Of a stretch of 64,000 nucleotides of DNA, positions 38,938 to 50,742 are shown one piece after another. The notes under the pieces are model-generated. The model was given only the letters and a program-made list of their open reading frames with translations, had not been told where the DNA came from and made no database searches. The translations under genes were made by a program, and so were the position numbers. The DNA comes from Halopseudomonas laoshanensis (GTDB taxonomy: Bacteria; Pseudomonadota; Gammaproteobacteria; Pseudomonadales; Pseudomonadaceae). Each line of letters starts with the position of its first letter. Positions within the stretch are counted from its first letter, which is position 1. The stretch spans positions 94,285 to 158,284 of the forward strand of contig NZ_QOVF01000006.1 of assembly GCF_008365385.1 (NCBI RefSeq), read 5' to 3'.

Positions 38938-40245
<1,308 letters not shown>

Positions 40246-40264
40246 ACCAGACAAGGACTTCCGC

Positions 40265-40906
40265 ATGACCGAGACTCTGACCATCGCGCTGTCCAAGGGC
40301 CGCATTCTGGATGACACTCTGCCGCTGTTGAAGCAAGCCGGCATCGAGCCGCTGGAAGATCTGGAAAAAAGCCGCAAGCTGATTTTTGATACCACCGATC
40401 CGAGCGTGCGCCTGTTGATAGTCCGCGCCACTGACGTGCCGACCTATGTCGAGCTCGGCGCCGCCGATCTGGGCGTGGCCGGCAAGGACGTGCTGATGGA
40501 GTACGGCAGTCAGGGTCTGTATGAGCCGCTGGATCTGAAGATCGCCAATTGCCGATTGATGACCGCAGGCCCGGTCGACACGCCCGAGCCGCGTGGCCGT
40601 CTGCGTGTCGCGACCAAGTTCGTCAATGTTGCCCGCCGCTATTACGCCGAGCAGGGTCGCCAGGTAGAAGTCATCAAGCTTTATGGCTCGATGGAGCTGG
40701 CGCCGCTGGTTGGCTTGGCCGACAAGATTATCGACGTAGTGGATACCGGCAATACGCTGCGTGCCAATGGCCTGGAGCCGCAGGAATTGATCGCTACCAT
40801 CAGCTCGCGGCTGATCGTCAACAAGGCGGCGATGAAGATGAAACATGCGCGCATCAAGGCGCTGATCGACCTGCTGGCTGCCGCTGTTGAGCAGCGCGCT
40901 GCCTGA
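40265..40906 (+). CDS. hisG: ATP phosphoribosyltransferase HisG (short form)
   Basis: A 213-residue short-form HisG, which makes phosphoribosyl-ATP and requires the regulatory partner HisZ (not in this window). Reads [32 protein letters not shown] and [13 protein letters not shown] (PRPP loop). Starts 19 bases after murA; an in-frame start at 40139 overlaps murA and is rejected. Confidence 0.96.
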   Translation: MTETLTIALSKGRILDDTLPLLKQAGIEPLEDLEKSRKLIFDTTDPSVRLLIVRATDVPTYVELGAADLGVAGKDVLMEYGSQGLYEPLDLKIANCRLMTAGPVDTPEPRGRLRVATKFVNVARRYYAEQGRQVEVIKLYGSMELAPLVGLADKIIDVVDTGNTLRANGLEPQELIATISSRLIVNKAAMKMKHARIKALIDLLAAAVEQRAA

Positions 40907-40940
40907 ATATTCTTTCTCATTTTCAAGATAGGTAACCGCC

Positions 40941-42254
40941 ATGAGTACGCCGCTGAAAATCACCCGTCTGGATGCCAATCAGGTGGATTTCAAGCAGCAT
41001 CTGGATGCGTTGCTGGCGTGGGAAGGGGTGTCGGACAAGAGCGTCAATGAGCGCGTGGAAGAGATTATCGCCGCAGTGCGCGAGCGTGGCGATGCAGCGC
41101 TGGTGGAATACACCGCACGGTTTGACGGCCTGCAAGTGAACAGCATGGCCGATCTGATTCTGGACCGCGCGCGTCTAGAGCTGGCGCTGGAGCGCATCAC
41201 GCCGGAGCAGCGCACCGCACTGGAAGTCGCTGCAGAGCGGGTGCGTATCTATCACGAGCATCAGACCCAACCCTCCTGGCGTTACACTGAAGCAGACGGC
41301 ACCGTACTCGGCCAGCAGATCACACCGCTGGACCGCGCCGGCCTGTATGTACCAGGCGGCAAGGCCTCCTATCCCTCATCGGTGATCATGAACGCGGTGC
41401 CGGCCAAGGTCGCGGGTGTACCGGAAGTGGTCATGGTGGTGCCTACGCCACGTGGTGAAATCAATGAACTGGTGCTGGCTGCGGCCTGCCTCGCCGGCGT
41501 GGACCGGGTGTTTACCATCGGTGGCGCCCAGGCTGTGGCCGCTCTGGCTTACGGCACTGAAAGCGTGCCGCGCGTGGACAAGATCGTGGGCCCCGGCAAT
41601 ATCTATGTGGCTACCGCCAAGCGCGCCGTGTTCGGTCAGGTCGGCATTGATATGATCGCCGGCCCATCGGAAATTCTGGTGATCTGCGATGGCCAGACCG
41701 ACCCGGACTGGATCGCCATGGATCTGTTTTCCCAGGCTGAGCATGACGAAGACGCGCAGTCGATCCTGCTGTCGCCGGATGCGGCCTTCCTGGATGCCGT
41801 CGAAGCCAGCTTGAACAAGCTGCTGGATAGTCTGGAGCGGGCCGATATGGTGCGCATCTCTCTGGAAAATCGCGGAGCGCTGATCAAGGTCGACAGTCTT
41901 GAGCATGCCTGCGAAATATCCAACCGTATTGCTCCCGAGCACCTGGAGTTGTCAGTGGCTGACCCGGACGCGTTACTGCCGGCTATTCGTCACGCTGGCG
42001 CGATCTTCATGGGCCGCTTTACCCCCGAGGCGTTGGGCGATTACTGTGCTGGCCCGAACCACGTACTGCCGACCTCCGGCACCGCGCGCTTCTCGTCGCC
42101 CCTGGGCGTGTATGATTTCCAGAAGCGCTCCTCGGTGATCTTCTGCTCGCCCGAAGGTGCGTCGGAACTGGCCAAAACCGCGTCCGTCCTGGCCCGCGGT
42201 GAAAGTCTCACCGCCCACGCGCGCAGTGCGGAATACCGTATAAAACCCCAGTAG
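40941..42254 (+). CDS. hisD: Histidinol dehydrogenase HisD
   Basis: A 437-residue zinc enzyme oxidising histidinol to histidine. Signature patches: [59 protein letters not shown] and the catalytic EHLELSV with zinc-binding histidines. Follows hisG by 34 bases. Confidence 0.97.
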   Translation: MSTPLKITRLDANQVDFKQHLDALLAWEGVSDKSVNERVEEIIAAVRERGDAALVEYTARFDGLQVNSMADLILDRARLELALERITPEQRTALEVAAERVRIYHEHQTQPSWRYTEADGTVLGQQITPLDRAGLYVPGGKASYPSSVIMNAVPAKVAGVPEVVMVVPTPRGEINELVLAAACLAGVDRVFTIGGAQAVAALAYGTESVPRVDKIVGPGNIYVATAKRAVFGQVGIDMIAGPSEILVICDGQTDPDWIAMDLFSQAEHDEDAQSILLSPDAAFLDAVEASLNKLLDSLERADMVRISLENRGALIKVDSLEHACEISNRIAPEHLELSVADPDALLPAIRHAGAIFMGRFTPEALGDYCAGPNHVLPTSGTARFSSPLGVYDFQKRSSVIFCSPEGASELAKTASVLARGESLTAHARSAEYRIKPQ

Positions 42255-42333
42255 CAAGTTGCAGGCGGCCAGTCGTAAGAGCGCTAGTGCGCAGTCGCAC
42301 GTCGCGTTGCCGCCTGGCGCTTGAAGCTTAATC
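42250..42333. repeat. Dispersed palindrome between hisD and hisC
   Basis: AGCAAGTTGCAGGCGGCCAG (from 42251) pairs loosely with GTTGCCGCCTGGCGCTTGA (from 42308); a GCGCTAGTGCGC palindrome sits inside (about 42281-42292). Same word family as at 3,821, 17,111 and 28,150. It ends just before the hisC ribosome site. Confidence 0.5.
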
Positions 42334-42344
42334 GAGGAATGATT

Positions 42345-43400
42345 GTGAGCCGATTTTGGAGTCCGTTCGTCAAAGACCTGGTGCCCTATGTGCCCGGTGA
42401 GCAGCCGAAGTTGGACAATCTGGTCAAACTGAACACTAACGAAAATCCCTTCGGCCCCTCACCCAAGGTGCTTGAGGCTATTGCCGCGGTGACCGACGCC
42501 TCCCTGCGCCTGTATCCGGCGCCCAACGCGGACAGCCTGAAAGCCACCATCGCCGAATATTACCGTGTGCAGCCAAGCCAGGTGTTTGTCGGGAACGGGT
42601 CTGACGAGGTGTTGGCGCATGTGTTTCATGGTCTGTTTCAGCATGGCAAGCCGTTGCTGTTTCCGGATATCAGCTACAGCTTCTATCCGGTGTATTGCGG
42701 TCTTTACGGCATAGCGCCGAAGACCCTGCCATTGGCTGACGATTTCACCATCAACATTGCCGACTACGCCCAGCCCAACGGCGGGATCATTTTCCCGAAT
42801 CCGAATGCGCCCACCGGCATTGCATTAACGCTGGCGCAGATAGAGCAGATCGTCCAGGCCAGCCCGGATTCCGTGGTAGTGGTGGATGAGGCCTATGTCG
42901 ATTTCGGCGCAGAGACTGCCATCACCTTGGTCGATCGTTACCCGAATCTGCTGGTAACCCAGAGTCTGTCGAAATCTCGCTCGCTGGCCGGGCTGCGGGT
43001 AGGTCTGGCGGTGGGTCATGCTGACCTGATCGAGGCGCTGGAGCGAATCAAGAACAGCTTCAATTCCTATCCGCTAGATCGCCTGGCGTTGGCTGGGGCT
43101 GAGGCGGCGTTCCGCGATCAGGCGTATTTCGACAGTACGCGCAATGCGGTGATACAGAGCCGCGACGAGATGGCGGCCAAGCTTGAGGCGCTGGGCTTTG
43201 AAGTGTTGCCGTCGGCGGCCAACTTCCTGTTCGTTCGGCATGCGCAGAAAGATGCGGCGCAATTGGCTCAAGGTTTACGAGAGCAACGCGTTATCGTGCG
43301 GCATTTTGCCAAACCCCGTATTGAGCAGTTTTTGCGTATTACCATAGGTACGCCAGAACAGAACGCCAAGCTGATCGACGCATTGCAAACCTTGCTCTGA
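42345..43400 (+). CDS. hisC: Histidinol-phosphate aminotransferase HisC
   Basis: A 351-residue PLP aminotransferase. [47 protein letters not shown] and the PLP lysine in [17 protein letters not shown] at 42345 is taken as start: it gives [12 protein letters not shown], the Pseudomonas HisC1 N-terminus, with GAGGA about 7 bases upstream. ATGs at 42321 and 42339 are alternatives. Confidence 0.94.
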   Translation: MSRFWSPFVKDLVPYVPGEQPKLDNLVKLNTNENPFGPSPKVLEAIAAVTDASLRLYPAPNADSLKATIAEYYRVQPSQVFVGNGSDEVLAHVFHGLFQHGKPLLFPDISYSFYPVYCGLYGIAPKTLPLADDFTINIADYAQPNGGIIFPNPNAPTGIALTLAQIEQIVQASPDSVVVVDEAYVDFGAETAITLVDRYPNLLVTQSLSKSRSLAGLRVGLAVGHADLIEALERIKNSFNSYPLDRLALAGAEAAFRDQAYFDSTRNAVIQSRDEMAAKLEALGFEVLPSAANFLFVRHAQKDAAQLAQGLREQRVIVRHFAKPRIEQFLRITIGTPEQNAKLIDALQTLL

Positions 43401-43404
43401 TAGT

Positions 43405-43442
43405 CGCGGCTAGGATGCCCTAGTGGGCGCGGGCTAGCCGCG
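43405..43442. terminator. Bidirectional stem between hisC and algW
   Basis: CGCGGCTAG (43405-43413) pairs with CTAGCCGCG (43434-43442). It lies between convergent hisC and algW and includes the algW stop codon. No T tract on either side. Confidence 0.5.
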
Positions 43443-44585
43443 GAAGCTCGGTCTGACGCCCACCTCGGCTTCGAACTGCATCGCTTGACCGTCGCGCAAG
43501 ATGCGCAGCCGCACCTTCTGCCCGGGATGGGCTCTGGCTACCTGATTCATCGCCTGCCGGCCATTGCTGACTGGTTCCTGGTCGATGTGCAGGATCACAT
43601 CGCCTGGCAGCAAGCCGGCATTCCAGGCCGGGCCTTCCCGGTACAGTCCGGAGACCACGATTCCCTCGCGGCTCTCCAGCCCGAACGACTCCGCCAGTTC
43701 ATTGGTCAGCGGTTGGACTTCGACCCCCAGCCAGCCGCGGATCACCCGACCCTGGCTAATGATCGCCTGCATCACTTCCACCGCCAGGTTCGCTGGAATC
43801 GCAAAACCAATGCCCTGAGAGCCGCCGGACTGGGAAAAGATCGCAGTATTGATGCCGATCAGGTTGCCATTGGCGTCAATCAAAGCCCCGCCGGAGTTGC
43901 CCTGGTTAATGGCTGCGTCAGTCTGAATAAAGTCTTCATAGGTATTCAGCCCCAATTGATTGCGTCCGGTGGCGCTGACGATGCCCATGGTCACCGTCTG
44001 ACCCAGGCCGAACGGGTTGCCGATGGCCATCACTACATCGCCAATGCGCTGCTGGTTAGGGCTGATGGTCACCACTGGCAGATCGGGCAGATTGATCTTG
44101 AGTACTGCCAGGTCGGTTTCCGGGTCCGTACCGATCAGCTCGGCCAAGGCTTCGCGGCCATCGCGTAACAGCACCAGGATTTCATCTGCGCCAGCAACCA
44201 CGTGGTTATTGGTCAGCAAGTAGCCTTCGGCATTGAGAATAACCGCAGAACCCAGGCTGCTTTGTTGGCGATTGGGTACGGGCAACGTTTCCGAGTAATC
44301 ACGTAGCGGCGGGGTGGGGAAGGCTTGGGGCGTGTCGCTATCAGCGGCTTTACTGGTATAGATGTTGGCTACTGCTGGGGCAGCCCGCTGCACGGCATCG
44401 CTGTAGGAGTAGGGCCCCTGGGTCGTAGGTTGCTCGCGTACAATATCTTCGGCGGAAATCACAGGCACAACAGTGGTATTGCGTTCCGGCATACCCAGCC
44501 AGTGCGGATAATAATGAAGAATCAGCAGCGCCAGCAGTACCCCACACAGGGCCGGCCAGATCCAGTTGCGCAATAGAGCGTTCAT
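43434..44585 (-). CDS. algW: DegS-type periplasmic serine protease AlgW
   Basis: A 383-residue membrane-anchored protease: N-terminal helix (IWPALCGVLLALLILHYY), trypsin-like domain with His in LLTNNHVVAGAD, Asp in TDLAVLKI and Ser in GNSGGALI, then one PDZ domain (VQPLTNELAESFGL onward). In Pseudomonas AlgW senses misfolded outer-membrane proteins and cleaves MucA to free AlgU. Position next to hisC matches P. aeruginosa. Confidence 0.95.
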   Translation of the reverse strand: MNALLRNWIWPALCGVLLALLILHYYPHWLGMPERNTTVVPVISAEDIVREQPTTQGPYSYSDAVQRAAPAVANIYTSKAADSDTPQAFPTPPLRDYSETLPVPNRQQSSLGSAVILNAEGYLLTNNHVVAGADEILVLLRDGREALAELIGTDPETDLAVLKINLPDLPVVTISPNQQRIGDVVMAIGNPFGLGQTVTMGIVSATGRNQLGLNTYEDFIQTDAAINQGNSGGALIDANGNLIGINTAIFSQSGGSQGIGFAIPANLAVEVMQAIISQGRVIRGWLGVEVQPLTNELAESFGLESREGIVVSGLYREGPAWNAGLLPGDVILHIDQEPVSNGRQAMNQVARAHPGQKVRLRILRDGQAMQFEAEVGVRPSFRG

Positions 44586-44747
44586 TCTTTATTCCCAGAT
44601 TCCCCAGCTGTCGGCAGACTAGCATTGCGTAACAGTATAAAGCTTAGCGGCTATCCTGCCGAGCCCGTGAACAAGAATGCTGCGCATGACTGGCCAAAGT
44701 CGAGGGCAGGCAGGACAATGGCAATATCGAGTTAAAGGAGGCCCCCC

Positions 44748-45506
44748 ATGATTGATCGCGCCACGTTAGTGGAGTACTGCAACACGCTGCTGGACAGCGC
44801 CGCCTTTCAGGACTATTGCCCCAATGGTCTGCAGGTCGAAGGCCGCGAGCAGATCCGCATGTTGGTGACTGGGGTGACCGCCAGCCAGGCGATGGTGGAT
44901 GCGGCGGTAGCCGCCGGTGCCGATATGCTCCTGGTTCATCATGGCTATTTCTGGAAGGGCGAGTCGGCGCCCATCACCGGCATCAAACAGCGGCGGCTCA
45001 AGGGTTTGCTCGGCAACGATGTGAATCTGCTGGCTTATCATCTGCCGTTGGACGTGCATGCTTCGCTGGGTAATAACGCCCAGTTGGCGCGGCTGATGGG
45101 TTGGTCGATCACCGGTGGGCTTGAGCCGGAAAATCCTCGCTCTGTGGGTTTGCAGGGTGAGCTGCCGGCGCCGATGAGTGGCGGCGAAGTAGCAGCGCAT
45201 CTGGCCCGCGTGTTGAACCGCGAACCCTTGCACATCGCCGGTAACGACCGGCCGATCAAGCGCATTGCCTGGTGCACGGGTGCTGCCCAGGGCTACATCG
45301 ACAAGGCCATTGCTCTGGGTGTGGATGCCTTTGTCACCGGTGAAATATCCGAGCCCACGGTGCACGCGGCGCGGGAAAACGGCATTCACTTCTTCTCCGC
45401 CGGGCACCATGCCACCGAGCGTTACGGGGTCAAGGCGCTGGGCGAGCATCTGGCTGAGCGCTTCGGCATTGAGCACCAGTTTATCGATATCGCTAATCCG
45501 GTTTAA
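44748..45506 (+). CDS. Nif3-like dinuclear metal centre protein (GTP cyclohydrolase I type 2 homologue)
   Basis: A 252-residue NIF3/YbgI protein with metal ligands in LLVHHGYFWKGE, YHLPLDVH and the C-terminal GHHATERYGVKALGEHL. YbgI-type proteins form hexameric toroids; the reaction is not settled. Start ATG follows AAAGGAGG, a strong ribosome site. Confidence 0.92.
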   Translation: MIDRATLVEYCNTLLDSAAFQDYCPNGLQVEGREQIRMLVTGVTASQAMVDAAVAAGADMLLVHHGYFWKGESAPITGIKQRRLKGLLGNDVNLLAYHLPLDVHASLGNNAQLARLMGWSITGGLEPENPRSVGLQGELPAPMSGGEVAAHLARVLNREPLHIAGNDRPIKRIAWCTGAAQGYIDKAIALGVDAFVTGEISEPTVHAARENGIHFFSAGHHATERYGVKALGEHLAERFGIEHQFIDIANPV

Positions 45507-45548
45507 AAGCAGCTATATCTATATAACTTAAAGGTATCAACAGGCTTC

Positions 45549-45577
45549 TTATTAGATTGCCTAGCGTTTGTTACAAT
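45549..45577 (+). promoter_or_regulatory. Candidate promoter of cysD-cysNC
   Basis: -10 TACAAT (45572-45577) and a weak -35 TTATTA (45549-45554) at 17-base spacing, 55 bases before the cysD ATG. A poor -35 would suit an activator-dependent (CysB) promoter, which is inference. Confidence 0.4.
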
Positions 45578-45632
45578 GCCTGCCACCTGACCTCGGGATG
45601 CCCGGCGTCCCCCTCATTATCGTGAGTACGCC

Positions 45633-46538
45633 ATGCTGGAAAAATTGACCCACCTCAAGCAACTGGAAGCCGAAAGCATTCACATCATTCGTGAAGTGGC
45701 GGCCGAGTTCCAGAACCCAGTGATGCTTTACTCCATCGGCAAAGACTCCGCCGTGATGCTGCATCTGGCGCGCAAGGCCTTCTACCCAGGCCGCCTGCCG
45801 TTCCCCGTGCTACACGTGGACACCGGCTGGAAATTCCGCGAGATGTACAGCTTCCGCGAGAAAATCGTCGAGGAAATGGACCTGGATCTGCTGGTGCATA
45901 TGAACCCCGATGGCGTTGCTCAAGGCGTCGGTCCGTTCACTCACGGCAGCGCAGTGCATACCGACATCATGAAAACCCAGGGCCTGAAGCAGGCGCTGGA
46001 CAAGTACGGCTTCGACGCTGCTTTCGGCGGCGCTCGTCGCGACGAGGAAAAGTCCCGGGCCAAGGAGCGCGTTTACTCCTTCCGTGACAAGCACCACCGC
46101 TGGGACCCAAAGAATCAGCGTCCGGAGCTGTGGAATGTCTACAACGGCAAGGTGCACAAGGGCGAAAGCATCCGCGTATTCCCGCTGTCTAACTGGACCG
46201 AGCTGGATATCTGGCAATACATCTATCTGGAAAGCATCCCGATCGTACCCCTGTACTTCGCCGCTGAGCGTCCGGTGGTCGAGTACAACGGTTCGCTGAT
46301 CATGGTCGACGATGACCGTATGCCTATGGCAGAAGGGCAGAAGCCGGAGATGAAAATGGTCCGCTTCCGCACGCTAGGCTGTTACCCGCTCACTGGCGCT
46401 GTCGAGTCCACTGCCGCCACGCTGCCGGAAATTATTCAGGAAATGCTCCTGACTCGTACTTCCGAGCGCCAGGGTCGTGCGATCGACCATGATCAGGCAG
46501 GCTCCATGGAAGAAAAGAAACGCCAGGGTTATTTCTAA
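45633..46538 (+). CDS. cysD: Sulfate adenylyltransferase subunit CysD
   Basis: A 301-residue PP-loop ATP pyrophosphatase-fold subunit ([20 protein letters not shown]) that adenylates sulfate with Cys[21 protein letters not shown] and [16 protein letters not shown] are family landmarks. First gene of the sulfate activation operon. Confidence 0.97.
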   Translation: MLEKLTHLKQLEAESIHIIREVAAEFQNPVMLYSIGKDSAVMLHLARKAFYPGRLPFPVLHVDTGWKFREMYSFREKIVEEMDLDLLVHMNPDGVAQGVGPFTHGSAVHTDIMKTQGLKQALDKYGFDAAFGGARRDEEKSRAKERVYSFRDKHHRWDPKNQRPELWNVYNGKVHKGESIRVFPLSNWTELDIWQYIYLESIPIVPLYFAAERPVVEYNGSLIMVDDDRMPMAEGQKPEMKMVRFRTLGCYPLTGAVESTAATLPEIIQEMLLTRTSERQGRAIDHDQAGSMEEKKRQGYF

Positions 46539-46574
46539 CTTCAGCTAAGCGGGGCGCTTAGCCCGGAGAGATAC

Positions 46575-48482
46575 ATGAGTCACCAATCAGAACTAATCAG
46601 CGAAGATATCCTGGCTTATTTGGGCCAGCACGAACGCAAGGAACTGCTGCGGTTTCTGACCTGCGGCAACGTCGATGATGGCAAGAGCACGCTGATCGGG
46701 CGTTTGCTGCATGACTCCAAGATGATCTACGAAGATCATATGGAAGCTATCACCCGTGATTCGAAGAAATCCGGCACCACCGGTGAAGAAGTCGATCTGG
46801 CGCTGCTGGTCGATGGTCTGCAGGCCGAGCGCGAGCAGGGCATCACCATTGATGTGGCCTACCGCTATTTTTCTACCGCCAAGCGCAAGTTCATCATTGC
46901 CGACACCCCCGGCCACGAGCAGTACACCCGCAACATGGCCACCGGCGCCTCGACCTGCGACCTGGCGATCATCCTGATCGATGCCCGTTACGGCGTACAG
47001 ACGCAGACCAAGCGTCACAGCTTTATCGCCTCCTTGCTGGGCATCAAGCATATCGTTGTCGCCATCAACAAGATGGACCTGAAAGACTTCGACGAAGGCG
47101 TTTTCAACCAGATCTGCGACGACTACCGCCAGTTCGCCAGCGGCCTGGAAATGCTTGATGGCAACAGCGTGCACTTCGTGCCGATGTCTGCGCTTAAAGG
47201 CGACAACGTCGTCAATCGCAGCGAACGCAGCCCCTGGTATACCGGCCAGACCCTGATGGAAATTCTGGAAACCGTTGAAGTCGCGGCGGACCGTAACCTC
47301 AAGGACCTGCGTTTCCCGGTTCAACTGGTGACGCGCCCCAACCTGAACTTCCGCGGCTTTGCCGGCACATTGGCCTCCGGGGTCGTGCACAAGGGTGATG
47401 AGCTGGTGGTACTGCCCTCGGGCAAGACCAGCCGAGTGAAATCCATTGTCACCTTCGATGGCGAACTGGAAAGCGCTGGCCCCGGCCAGGCCGTAACCCT
47501 GACGCTGGAAGACGAAATCGATATTTCCCGTGGCGACGTACTGGCCCACGTGGATAACCGCCCACTGATCGGCGATCTGTTCGAAGCCAACCTGGTATGG
47601 ATGGACGATCAGCCCATGCAGCCCGGCCGCAAGTACGATATCAAACGCGCTACCAGCAATAGCCCGGGCTCTTTTACCCGGATCGTGCACCGCATTGATG
47701 TGAATACGCTGGAAGAGCAGCCCGCGCCGCAATTGGGTCTGAACGAGATTGGCCGTGTTGAGCTGTCGCTGGAACGCCCAATCGCCTATGACGATTACCG
47801 CGCCAACCGCACCAGCGGCTCCTTTATCGTTATCGACCGTATGACCAATGGCACCGTCGGCGCCGGCATGATTGTCGCCAAGGGCCTGCTGGGTCAGAAC
47901 ACCACTGGCAGCCGCCATGGCGGTTATGCCCACGTCACCGCCAGCGAACGCGCCCAGCGCTTTGGCCAGGAGCCGGTAACCCTGCTGCTGACAGGCCTGT
48001 CCGGTTCCGGCAAGAGCACCATCGCCTACGCGGTTGAACGCAAGCTGTTCGATAGTGGCCGCGCCTGCTACGTGTTGGACGGCAAGGCGCTGCGTCAGGA
48101 TCTGAGCAAGGGCCTGCCGCAAGACGCCCAGGGCCGTGGCGAGAACCTGCACAAGGGTGCACGCATTGCCCGGCAGATGAACGAAGCGGGTCTGATCGCG
48201 ATTGGCGCCTTTATGGCGCCCACCGAAGAAAGCCGTGCCAAGGCGCGTTACATTCTCGGTGAGCGTTGCCTGCTGGTGCATCTGGATGCGCCGCTCTCGG
48301 TATGCCAGGAACGTGATCCGTCAGGCCTGTATGCAGCCAATGAGGAAAATACCGTGCCGGGCGTTTCCTACCCCTACGAAGCGCCGACCGATGCGGACCT
48401 GGTACTCAAAACCGCCGAGTTGAATCTGGAGTCCTGCGTTAATCAGGTGATAGAGCTGCTCAGAAGCCGCAAGCTGATCTGA
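46575..48482 (+). CDS. cysNC: Bifunctional sulfate adenylyltransferase GTPase / APS kinase CysNC
   Basis: A 635-residue fusion. Residues 1-440 are the CysN GTPase ([40 protein letters not shown]), driving APS formation with CysD. Residues about 465-635 are the CysC kinase ([17 protein letters not shown]) making PAPS. The fused form is usual in Pseudomonas. Confidence 0.97.
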   Translation: MSHQSELISEDILAYLGQHERKELLRFLTCGNVDDGKSTLIGRLLHDSKMIYEDHMEAITRDSKKSGTTGEEVDLALLVDGLQAEREQGITIDVAYRYFSTAKRKFIIADTPGHEQYTRNMATGASTCDLAIILIDARYGVQTQTKRHSFIASLLGIKHIVVAINKMDLKDFDEGVFNQICDDYRQFASGLEMLDGNSVHFVPMSALKGDNVVNRSERSPWYTGQTLMEILETVEVAADRNLKDLRFPVQLVTRPNLNFRGFAGTLASGVVHKGDELVVLPSGKTSRVKSIVTFDGELESAGPGQAVTLTLEDEIDISRGDVLAHVDNRPLIGDLFEANLVWMDDQPMQPGRKYDIKRATSNSPGSFTRIVHRIDVNTLEEQPAPQLGLNEIGRVELSLERPIAYDDYRANRTSGSFIVIDRMTNGTVGAGMIVAKGLLGQNTTGSRHGGYAHVTASERAQRFGQEPVTLLLTGLSGSGKSTIAYAVERKLFDSGRACYVLDGKALRQDLSKGLPQDAQGRGENLHKGARIARQMNEAGLIAIGAFMAPTEESRAKARYILGERCLLVHLDAPLSVCQERDPSGLYAANEENTVPGVSYPYEAPTDADLVLKTAELNLESCVNQVIELLRSRKLI

Positions 48483-48492
48483 CGCCCAGCCC

Positions 48493-48957
48493 ATGAAGCC
48501 AGCCGATATCGACTTCATGCGCTTGGCGCTGGCCGAAGCACAACAGGCGGCGGCCCTGGGCGAAGTGCCCGTGGGCGCCGTGCTGGTGCGCAGTGGTCAG
48601 GTGATCGGCCGCGGTTTCAACCAACCCATCAGCAGCAACGACCCCAGCGCCCACGCTGAAATGGTCGCGCTGCGCCAGGCGTCCTTAAGCGAAGGCAACT
48701 ATCGCCTGCCGGACACCACGCTCTACGTCACCCTCGAACCCTGCACCATGTGCGCCGGCCTGCTGGTACACACCCGCATCACCCGCCTGGTTTACGGCGC
48801 CACCGAACCCCGCTCAGGCGCCGTCATCAGTCGCGCACAGGTCCTGGCTCAGCCTTGGCTGAATCATCATGTGGAAGTGGAGGGCGGTGTATTGGCAGAG
48901 GAGTGTGGAGCGGTGCTGAGAGATTTTTTCCGGGCTAAGCGCGAGCAAAGTCAGTAA
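48493..48957 (+). CDS. tadA: tRNA adenosine(34) deaminase TadA
   Basis: A 154-residue zinc deaminase converting A34 to inosine in tRNA-Arg. The catalytic HAEMVAL and the zinc pair PCTMCAGLL are present. Starts 10 bases after cysNC, so it may be partly co-transcribed with sulfate genes. Confidence 0.95.
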   Translation: MKPADIDFMRLALAEAQQAAALGEVPVGAVLVRSGQVIGRGFNQPISSNDPSAHAEMVALRQASLSEGNYRLPDTTLYVTLEPCTMCAGLLVHTRITRLVYGATEPRSGAVISRAQVLAQPWLNHHVEVEGGVLAEECGAVLRDFFRAKREQSQ

Positions 48958-49010
48958 CAGTTAGCTGGATACGAGCCATCGTAGGTCAAGCCGCCTTGTT
49001 GCCGCCCCCA

Positions 49011-49054
49011 CCGTCATTCCCATATCTCACCGTCATTCCCGCGAAAGTGGGAAT
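49011..49054. repeat. REP-like element between tadA and mltF
   Basis: Two direct copies of ACCGTCATTCCC (ending 49021 and 49040), the second part of a hairpin ATTCCCGC-GAAA-GTGGGAAT (49035-49054). Same word family, reversed, as at 28,216-28,314. Lies between convergent genes and may terminate both. Confidence 0.65.
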
Positions 49055-49103
49055 CCATTTTGACCTTAACGTCCTTCCTGCCAAGGCCCAGGCCAGACCC
49101 AAC

Positions 49104-50552
49104 TCAAAACCCCTGCGGAATCTGCTCCAAAATCCCCGGCGTATGATATTTCTCCGCCGCCGCCTGAGCCATTTCCGACTGCGGCTGGGTCACCCACTGC
49201 AGAATCTCGTGGTAGCGCCGGATGTTCTGCACGTAATGCACCGGTTCCGCCCCGCGGGCATAACCGTAGCGGGTCTTGCTGTACCACTCCTTTTTCGACA
49301 GTAGCGGCAGGTGATCCTTCACATCCACCCAGCGATTCGGGTCGCGGCCGTTGCTGCTGGTCAGTTTGCGCGCGTCATCCAGATGCCCAATACCCACGTT
49401 ATAGGCGGCCATCGCGAACCAGGTACGATCCGGCTCGGGGATGTCCGTCGACAACTGATCACGCACCCAGATCAGATAACGCGCACCACCAAAAATGCTC
49501 TGCTTGGGATCCACTCTATTGGTCACACCCACAAACTTCGCCGTCGGCAGTGTCAGCATCATCAGCCCACGCACCCCGGTAAAGGACTTGGCGTCCGCAT
49601 CCCATAGCGATTCCTGATAACCCATTGCCGCCAGTAGCCGCCAGTCCAGCCCGTACTGGTCGCCGGCCTGGCGAAACAGCGTTTCATAGCGGGGCAAGCG
49701 CTGTTGCGTGTGTTGGGCAAAGCCGCGCGCACCGACATAGTCGAGCACATCGGAGTGGCCATAAAAGCGCTCGATCAATTGATCAAGGGTGCCGTCGGCG
49801 CGGATGTCGGTGAAGAATTTATTTACCGCATCCAGCAGGGTGTCGTCCGGGTCATTGGGCAACGCCCAGGCCATCGGGCGCTCGTCAGACAGGTCAAAGC
49901 CCACGCGAACTGCCGGATAGAACGCCTGATTGACGATCAGCTCATTCGAGTAAACCACGGCATAGTCGATCTCGTTATCGTTGACCAGGCGCAGCAGGTC
50001 GACAACCTCGACGTTATCCGATTCCTCGAAAATCAACTGCGGGTGCTCGGTTTGCAGGTCGCGCAACTGGTCGGCCAGGCTGCTGCCCTTGAGCACCATG
50101 ATGCGTTTGTCGTAAAGATCTTCAATTGCGGTGGGCTGGCGATCGCCGCGGCGAAAAACCACCTGCGGGGTGACGTCCAGATAGGAGTCGGCGAAGCGTA
50201 CCTGACCTTCGCGCGCCGGATTCACCGTGATACCGGCAGCACCGATATGCGGGCCGCCTTCACTGGCCAGCTGCGCATACAGCTCATCCAGCGTGCTGAT
50301 GGTTTCAACTTCCAGTTCCAGATCCAGGCTGTCGGCAAAGCGCCGGCTCAGCTCGTACTCCAGGCCGGTACTGCCGTGGCGATCCTGGTAGTAGGTGGTC
50401 GGCGAGTTGCGGGTTACCACCCTGAGCGTGCCGTCTTCCTTGATCTGCTCCAGCCGCGGCGGTTGCGGCTGCTCACAGGCGCTCAGCAGCAGCGCGCAGA
50501 GAAGAGTCGTCAGGACCGGTAGCTTGATCGAACGGGATGATTTTTCGCTCAT
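49104..50552 (-). CDS. mltF: Membrane-bound lytic murein transglycosylase MltF
   Basis: A 482-residue lipoprotein (lipobox LLSAC near residue 20) with an N-terminal solute-binding-like sensory domain (about 35-265) and a C-terminal SLT lysozyme-like domain: catalytic glutamate in AAMGYQESLWDADAKS, then GVRGLMMLT and WFAMAAYNVGIGHL. Cleaves peptidoglycan with anhydro-muropeptide formation. The ORF is open to 50645; ATG at 50552 gives the signal peptide. Confidence 0.93.
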   Translation of the reverse strand: MSEKSSRSIKLPVLTTLLCALLLSACEQPQPPRLEQIKEDGTLRVVTRNSPTTYYQDRHGSTGLEYELSRRFADSLDLELEVETISTLDELYAQLASEGGPHIGAAGITVNPAREGQVRFADSYLDVTPQVVFRRGDRQPTAIEDLYDKRIMVLKGSSLADQLRDLQTEHPQLIFEESDNVEVVDLLRLVNDNEIDYAVVYSNELIVNQAFYPAVRVGFDLSDERPMAWALPNDPDDTLLDAVNKFFTDIRADGTLDQLIERFYGHSDVLDYVGARGFAQHTQQRLPRYETLFRQAGDQYGLDWRLLAAMGYQESLWDADAKSFTGVRGLMMLTLPTAKFVGVTNRVDPKQSIFGGARYLIWVRDQLSTDIPEPDRTWFAMAAYNVGIGHLDDARKLTSSNGRDPNRWVDVKDHLPLLSKKEWYSKTRYGYARGAEPVHYVQNIRRYHEILQWVTQPQSEMAQAAAEKYHTPGILEQIPQGF

Positions 50553-50742
50553 GCGGGCAGTATATTCAAAAGCGGCAGAGGGCAATAGCCGCATGCTGTT
50601 AAGGAATGTCTTTGACGCGCTGCGGGCCCGCTCGGCATGGCCCATGGGCGCAGTTTAAGGTATCCTGTCCGCCTTATTTTTCGGTACGTTTTTCCGATAC
50701 GCCGTATTTCCCTTTATCCAGCTTCCCGAGGCCGTATACAGC

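Noticed and set aside
46593..48281. Long minus-strand ORF (562 codons) opposite cysNC
   Set aside because: Antisense shadow of a GC-rich, fully conserved gene; the translated product has no recognisable fold and is rich in Ala, Gly and His as expected from codon bias.
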